Below are positions 55,453 through 61,003 of a stretch of 61,003 nt of DNA, in pieces (within the stretch, counting starts at the first letter, position 1; each line of letters starts with the position of its first letter). Source of the stretch: Rhizomucor pusillus (Eukaryota > Mucoromycota > Mucoromycetes > Mucorales > Lichtheimiaceae); assembly GCA_900175165.2 (NCBI GenBank), contig FWWN02000560.1:1-61003 (forward strand), given 5' to 3'. The position numbers were made by a program, and so were the translations under genes. The notes under the pieces were generated by a model. That model searched no databases. It was not told the origin of the DNA and was given only the letters and a program-made list of their open reading frames with translations.

Positions 55453-57882
55453 ATGGAATCGTCTACCGGCAGTGACAACAAGCCTCAACAGAAAAAGAAG
55501 CCCCAACGAAAGGAAGGCAACGAACGACGGGATCGTTCGAAATCGCACCGCCCAAAGGGCAAGCAGTCGGCCAAAACCAACAAGGACAAGGAGAAGGAAG
55601 CCGCAGCACCAGTTCCAGAACCGGCTCCAGCTGAACCCGATGCATCGCAAAAGGAAGACGACGACGATGCTTCCTCAGTCGACAGCGGTGAACTGTGCTT
55701 CATTTGTACAGAACCCATTGTAACTTATGCGGTTGGCGCGTGCGATCATCGTTTCTGCCACTTGTGCGCTCTGCGTTTGCGTGCCTTGTACAAGACACGC
55801 AACTGCGCATACTGCAAGGTAAAGAGAAATCATTGCCTTTATATATGGTGTTATATTTAAAAAGTGATAGTTAACGAATGTGTGATATTTCTTGTCTTGC
55901 CAGACTGAGCAACCGATCGTGATTTTTACCAAAGATGCAGAGAAGCCATTTGAGAGCTACACACCGAATGATTCGCCTTACTCGGACAAGAAACTGGGTC
56001 TTCGGTTTGAGGACAAACAGTCTTATCAGGATACTATGTTGCTTCTGCAATTCAACTGTCCAGATCCAAGCTGTGATGTGGCATGTGACGGATGGTCTGA
56101 ACTGAAGCGGCACGTCAAAAAGGCGCACGACAGATACCTCTGGTAAATGATTGGGTGTTGTCATGTTGAATGTTGAAATTAAGAAAAACTTTTCCAGTGA
56201 CCTGTGCACTAAGCACAAGAAGATCTTTGCGCACGAGCATACGCTGTATACCTGGCACCAGCTGCATAAGCATTACAAATCTGGAGATAAGGCTTTGAGC
56301 GATGAAACCGGTTTCAAGGGACATCCAGAGTGCCATTTTTGCCACATCAGCTTCTACGGCACAGATGAATTGTATGAACATTGTCGCGATAAGCATGAGC
56401 AATGCCATATCTGTGTGCGCAACGGTATTCGACACGAGTATTACGCCAATTACGACAGCCTTGAACAGCATTTCAAGAACGATCACTACCTCTGCATTTA
56501 TCGAGAGTGTTTGGACCGCAAGTTTGTCGTATTTGAATCGGATATCGACTTGAAAGCGCACGAAGTCGAGGAGCACGGCGCACCCATTTCTCGACTTCAG
56601 AGATCCAAACAAACAGAGGCAAGGAGAGTGGATGTTCAATTCGACTATGGCAGAGGTGAAAGGAATACTCGACGAAATAAGCCCCGAGCGGAGGAAATGG
56701 AAAGCAATGGAAGAGAAGCGGCATCAACGTCGACGACAGCAAATAGAAGACCGTCACCATCATCATCGAGAGCTCAGAGTATCCTTTCAGAGGAAAACTT
56801 CCCAGCAGTCGGTGCTGCTGCTCCAGCGCAATCATCATCATCAGCGTCGACTAGGAAATCTCAACAGAAGCAACCACAAAAAGGTATTTGCAAACCACCT
56901 GGCTTCGGTGCGCTCTCCGCCGATAACTGGCCAACTTTGGGTGCCAGTAGTAGTGCCAGTGGCAGCAGCAGCGGTGCCTCTGCATCCGCATTGTCGTCAG
57001 CCGCGGCATCTGTAGACCCGCAAACTGTATCAAAGCATGCAGCATTTTTGGAACGCGTTTTTGATATGCTCAAGAGCCACGAGAAGGTGTCACAATATCG
57101 ATCTCTGACGAAAGCTTATCGGGAAAACTCAATTGATGTCGATACCTATGTCAATGAAGTCGCTGATTTATGCAACAGCAACATTGAACACTTACGCAAG
57201 ATCTTCAAGGGTACAGAAGAATTAATGGATATCCCAGAAAAGAAGACCGAGATTGTGCGTACTTGGCGAAACAAGGAGATCGCTGTAAGTATCAATGATA
57301 TACCTGCTTATTTTTGCGTTATTCAAACTAGACGACATGTAGATCCAAAATTTCCCAGCTCTTGATGCGCAACCAGCAGGGCACGGTACATCTTCGCGCG
57401 TGCTTGTTATAAAGTCAAAAAACACCAGGGCTGGAGGCACTCGGACTACAGGCAAGTCCAAAGCCGGTGTGTGGGATCGTGTAGCCTCAGCAGCAAGTGG
57501 CGCTTCTGGTGGCAGTCCCACTCGATCTTCACCGCAGTCCTCGAGACCTAGCTCCCCAGCCTTGTTCCCTCCGCCGGTTCTGATGAATGGCCAGCGTACA
57601 GCTTGGTCAGGAGCTGCAGCGCGATCGCAAACAGCTGAAGAGAATTTCCCTGCGCTGAAGCCAGCCGATCACTTCCCATCCCTTCCTTCTGCACCGAAAC
57701 CGGCTTCCCGTATCCATTTCCGTCGTAACAACAAGGCTGAAACAGCCAATGCCTGGGGAGGTGGCAGCGCTGCTGCCGTCACAGCAGATACAGAACCCCC
57801 CGCTGATGAAGGAATTGCTGACCAAGGAAAAAAGAAAAAAGGCAAAAAGAACAAGCAGGTCTTGATGCGAGTTGGATTGTAA
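55453..57882 (+). CDS. E3 ubiquitin ligase Hel2/ZNF598 (ribosome collision sensor)
   Basis: Predicted 743 residues in four exons: 55453-55818, 55904-56142, 56198-57284 and 57343-57882. A Lys/Arg-rich N-terminus precedes the RING finger ELCFICTEPIVTYAVGACDH, then RFCHLCALRLRAL and CAYCK. Several C2H2 zinc fingers follow: FNCPDPSCDVACDGWSELKR, ECHFCHISFYGTDELYEHC, QCHICVRNG and LCIYRECLDRKFVVFES. The second half is Ser/Ala-rich with repeated FPAL/NFPA-type motifs and a helical block near residues 470-540 (AAFLERVFDMLKSHEKVSQY). Hel2/ZNF598 marks collided ribosomes by ubiquitinating small-subunit proteins, starting ribosome quality control. The order of domains and length fit well. Confidence 0.92.
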
Positions 57883-58200
57883 TAGATGCTTTTCAAAAAG
57901 AAAGATACATGCAATGCACATAGTACTTTTTTGTATATCCATATCTCCAAACTATGTTCCATTAATACCGTCATTTGTCGCTCAATATACACCTGACAAT
58001 TCCTCGCGAAGCTATCTGCATTACTTGTTTTTGATGAACCAGCATGCATGTATAATCTAGTCTTAATTATCCTGCATTCGAAACGGAGCACAAACCATAT
58101 GCATAATCAGAACAATGAATGATCTGCCTGTGCTGTTGATCACCGCTGAAACTGAATTGCGTCGGCATGATTGAGGTGCAGCTCTTCTCCATTCTTTCAC
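57883..58200. other. Intergenic, nothing recognised
   Basis: 318 bases between Hel2 and the lipase; no gene seen. Confidence 0.5.
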
Positions 58201-59965
58201 ATGCTCACAATACCAATCCTTGACCGTCTGACCTTTCGAGACTACCAAGGGTACTTTTTATGCAGGTCCAGTTTGCAAACTGCAAAAAAGACTGACGATC
58301 GACGTAGGCTGCTCCTGACGATCCTGTTCTTTGGGTTCGAAAATGTCATTCGACTCATCGTGACAGTTCTTCCCTCCTTTGTCATTAGAGGCATCGATGC
58401 CTTCATCGCCAGGCAAGTTCCCGTTCAATGTCTGGTGTCGCAGCGGTAAAACCTGACAGCAATTAAATGCAGTGCTTTTCCCTGGTTGTCAAAGCGAGAA
58501 ACCGAGCCTCACGTCAGTCCTCTCGAAAAAGCAGAGACGTTTGAAAAGATGATGCGCTTGTGGCAAGTAAACCAACACTCGCGTCGAATATAAAAATCGA
58601 CTCTAATAATTTATGTTAATGCAGGAAGCAGTATGTGTCAGAGCAGCACGTGGTACGGACAAGAGACGACTACCTTCTCTGCATACATCGCATTCCTTCG
58701 CCGATACTTGTAGAGCCCAAAGTCAGCGCAATCAAAAAAGCAAAAGAATCGATACGAAAAGAAAAGACCAAAATTCACGTGATTGACAACATTGAGCACT
58801 TTAGCGAGAAACTTCCTGCATGTCCAGCTGGCGAGCGGAAACCTGTCGTATTGCTGTACCACGGTTTCTTAATGTCGTCTGAAGTTTGGGTGTGCAACGT
58901 GGACGAGTATCGCAATCTACCCCTTTTACTCGCTCACCGAGGCTACGACGTATGGTTAGGGAATGCACGTGGAAACAAGTATAGCCAAAATCACCTGTGG
59001 AGAAATCCTCGCCATCAGGACTTTTGGGAGTTTTCGATCAATGAGTTTGCCATGTCAGACTTACCCGACACAGTCAATGTGAGTACTAACAAGGAATCAT
59101 TATTTGGCACGATGCCCTTACAGACTCCCTAGTATATCCTTGAAGTAACGGGAGCACCGAGCTTGACATACATCGGGTTTTCACAAGGAACTGCTCAGGC
59201 ATTTGCTGGTCTCTCTATCAATCCAGACCTGAACAAAAAGATCAACCTCTTCATTGCATTGGCACCCGCTACTACACCCAAAGGATTGCATCATCCGCTT
59301 ATCGATGCTTTCGTGAAAGCTACGCCATCAGTCATCTATCTACTTTTTGGCAGGAAAACGCCGCTAAAACTAGCCCTTTTCTGGCAACGCGTGATTTCGC
59401 CGCCAATGTTTGTCAAGCTGATCGACGGTGCAGTCAACTTTTTATTTGGCTGGAGAGGGCACAATATAAGCGACGAGCAAAAGCTCGTCAGTTACCAGCA
59501 TCTATACAGTTTGACAAGCGTCAAGTCTTTAGTGGTAAGTCTATAGCATGCGCTAGCATACCGCGTGGTTTATCTGAAAGGCAAAAAACTTTTAAGCACT
59601 GGTTCCAAATTATTCGTACAGGCCAGTTCCAAATGTACGACGAGATGCCAAGCCGCTTACCGTATCACAGCTCTAACGCTGTGATGGACCATGTCCCACC
59701 ACGATTTCCGACAAGGCAGATCAAGACTCCTATTGCTATATTCTATGGAGGCTCTGATTCACTGGTAGACTTTGACGTACTAGCTGCCGATTTACCGTCG
59801 CCCCTCGTGTACGTCAAGGCTATTGAAAAATGGGAGCATTTGGACTTTTTGTGGGCAGAAGGCATCGAAGAATTCGTGTTCCCCGACATATTGCGATTGC
59901 TGCAGCATTTCAATCCAGCTCCTTCAAGCATAGTAGATAGCCAGAAGAAGCTAGCGGCCTTCTAG
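58201..59965 (+). CDS. Membrane-anchored steryl ester / triglyceride lipase
   Basis: Predicted 508 residues in five exons: 58201-58412, 58473-58562, 58625-59078, 59133-59534 and 59597-59965. The N-terminus has a membrane segment (LLLTILFFGFENVIRLIVTV). The AB-hydrolase lipase region starts KQYVSEQHVVRTRDDYLLCI and shows VVLLYHGFLMSSEVWV, RGYDVWLGNARGNKYS, FWEFSINEFAMSDLPDTVN, the nucleophile elbow YIGFSQGTAQ, an Asp in FYGGSDSLVD, and His in WEHLDF. This is the acid-lipase fold of yeast Yeh1, Yeh2 and Tgl1, which hydrolyse steryl esters in lipid droplets or the plasma membrane. The first two introns (58413-58472 and 58563-58624) work only with GC donors, AG|GCAAGT and TG|GCAAGT. Confidence 0.9.
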
Positions 59966-60119
59966 ACTGTTGAGTAGATAAGTGTGTGTGCATTATTGTC
60001 TCTTTTTATAATTAAACTGTACAAATTCGGTAAACGAATTGAGTCGAGGCCAAGGACATCGTGAGAAGGGTCGGGGGAGGTGGGAAGGGATAAACACTAG
60101 AGGGGATTACAGTAAAAGA

Positions 60120-61003
60120 CTAAAAGTAGTTTCCAAGGGTAGCAGGTCCAGCAGCTGCCTGGTAATGTGGCGCCGCAGGCGAAGTATGCGGCTGCCTAGG
60201 CGACGGTTGAGGAGAATATTGTTGCTGATGAGCAGCATGCTGCTGTCTCGGAGAAGAAGTAGAAGAAGGAGGAAGATAATGCTGCGTGTTTGGTGATATG
60301 GGAGAATGATGGTATTGCTGCATTTCAAAGTAGGATCCAGGATCTTCGTAGTATGGCTGTCGCGGCAGCGGCGGAGCTGGGGATGCGTATGTATGATGAT
60401 AATAAGGATCAGAAGCATACGATGACACATCCGTGTACGCTCTTCTAGGTGGAGCTGGACTGAACGGTTGCGTCGGTACAGCTGGCTCACTGTAAGGCGT
60501 CATCGGTGCAAACCGTGAATACTCGGACGGCGCATAGTCACTGTACGCAGGTGCAGCAGCAGCCGCACGCAACGGCCGTGTATCGTCATACATGTCGAAT
60601 GGCTCGATAGCAGGTACCGTGGGTTCGGCTAGCTTGGTAGACGCCGCCGATTCGGGATCCTTTTTGCCATTCTTTTTCATCTTCTGCATCCGTTTCTCCT
60701 GTTCCCGTATTCGCTTCTTGCGCTGCTTCTCGAGTAACTCGGATATTCTAAAGTAACAAGGAATTAACAACCTTGAAGGAGGGAAGCATGTTAAAAAAAA
60801 GCAGCATTACCTCTTGTCGATCTTGTGGCAGCAATACTCTTTAAGGTTTCCCTGGATCTTCATGAATACCGGAATGTAAAGGATGCATGCTGTGATAAGT
60901 TCGATCATGGAGAAGATCCAGATAAGACACGTGAAGCTCATGGATACCAATGCGATGCGCTGAGGCCAGTCGCCGTATGCATCCCAGTCATCAGAGAATT
61001 GAA
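60120..61003 (-). CDS. Kch1/PRM6-like potassium transport membrane protein (partial)
   Basis: 3' part of the gene: exon >61003-60811, a GT-AG intron, and exon 60747-60120; the 5' end lies outside the window. Visible are DWDAYGDWPQRIALVSMSFT and a membrane helix block CLIWIFSMIELITACILYIP. These are followed by KIQGNLKEYCCHKIDKRISE, the most conserved stretch of the Kch family. A basic Lys/Arg-rich patch and a 170-residue Tyr/Pro/Ser/His/Gln-rich tail end GPATLGNYF. Yeast Kch1/Kch2 support low-affinity K+ influx linked to calcium signalling; the function here is inferred. Confidence 0.85.

Noticed and set aside
14628..58624. GC donors explained as sequencing errors of GT
   Set aside because: Nine independent sites each read GCAAGT in the correct place; a random T-to-C error at all of them is improbable.
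1..61003. CRISPR arrays, operons, bacterial signals
   Set aside because: No spaced short repeats of that kind; all supported genes are spliced eukaryotic genes.

Overview
The window is nuclear DNA of a filamentous fungus. Its genes are split by many short introns (about 50-75 bases) with fungal-type splice sites, and the proteins are eukaryotic housekeeping proteins of fungal type. A class-3 (coronin-7/POD-1 type) coronin, an Nrc2/Fpk1-type AGC kinase, several decayed multi-copy coding families and a GC content in the low to mid 40s point to Mucoromycota, most likely Mucorales. The species cannot be named from the sequence alone.

Layout. 1-829: 3' half of ATP synthase alpha. 830-4004: decayed repetitive coding relics. 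4005-6130 (-): AGC protein kinase. 6131-9098: about 3 kb of non-genic DNA with a pseudogene and a dispersed direct/inverted repeat. 9099-10799 (-): alpha-arrestin. 11356-12547 (-): tubulin cofactor C. 13180-14011 (+): DinB-like protein. 14338-17384 (+): striatin. 17663-18180 (+): bHLH-zipper regulator. 18895-19346 (+): small complex I/B12D protein. 19622-21304 (-): mitochondrial EF-Tu. 21305-23493: relics. 23576-25193 (+): secreted protein. 25441-26125 (+): Pho88/SND3. 26240-27100: relic. 27877-28285 (+): mitochondrial uS17. 28321-30476 (-): Ytp1-like membrane protein. 30477-32225: relic. 32226-35989 (+): coronin-7. 36073-41903 (-): meiotic helicase HFM1/MER3. 42162-42919 (-): GPI-type wall protein. 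43446-45132 (-): Sec61 alpha. 45133-47027: unresolved. 47028-47551 (+): LYRM2. 47603-50803 (-): glucosidase II alpha. 50804-52848: relic and promoter. 52849-53142 (+): small unknown protein. 53414-55149 (+): a very short Bub1 kinase. 55453-57882 (+): Hel2/ZNF598. 58201-59965 (+): steryl-ester/triglyceride lipase. 60120-61003 (-): Kch1-like protein, running off the window.

The genes do not form one pathway. Loose themes are mitochondria (ATP1, B12D, TUF1, uS17m, LYRM2), ER entry and quality control (SEC61, SND3/Pho88, glucosidase II), cytoskeleton and cell division (TBCC, coronin, Bub1, striatin) and meiosis (HFM1).

The most unusual signal is in the introns. At least nine introns, in striatin (five), HFM1 (two) and the lipase (two), keep the protein frame only with a GC donor, and every one of those donors reads GCAAGT. 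A tenth candidate, in TBCC, is ambiguous. The hand-built models contain roughly 110 introns, so GC-AG introns are about 8-9% here, well above what is usual in fungi. Other points of interest are a Bub1 kinase of only 553 residues, an unusually intron-rich HFM1 (about 34 introns), micro-exons of 7 and 9 nt, and a 25-bp motif present in two direct copies and one inverted copy next to a TTGCGG hexamer tract.
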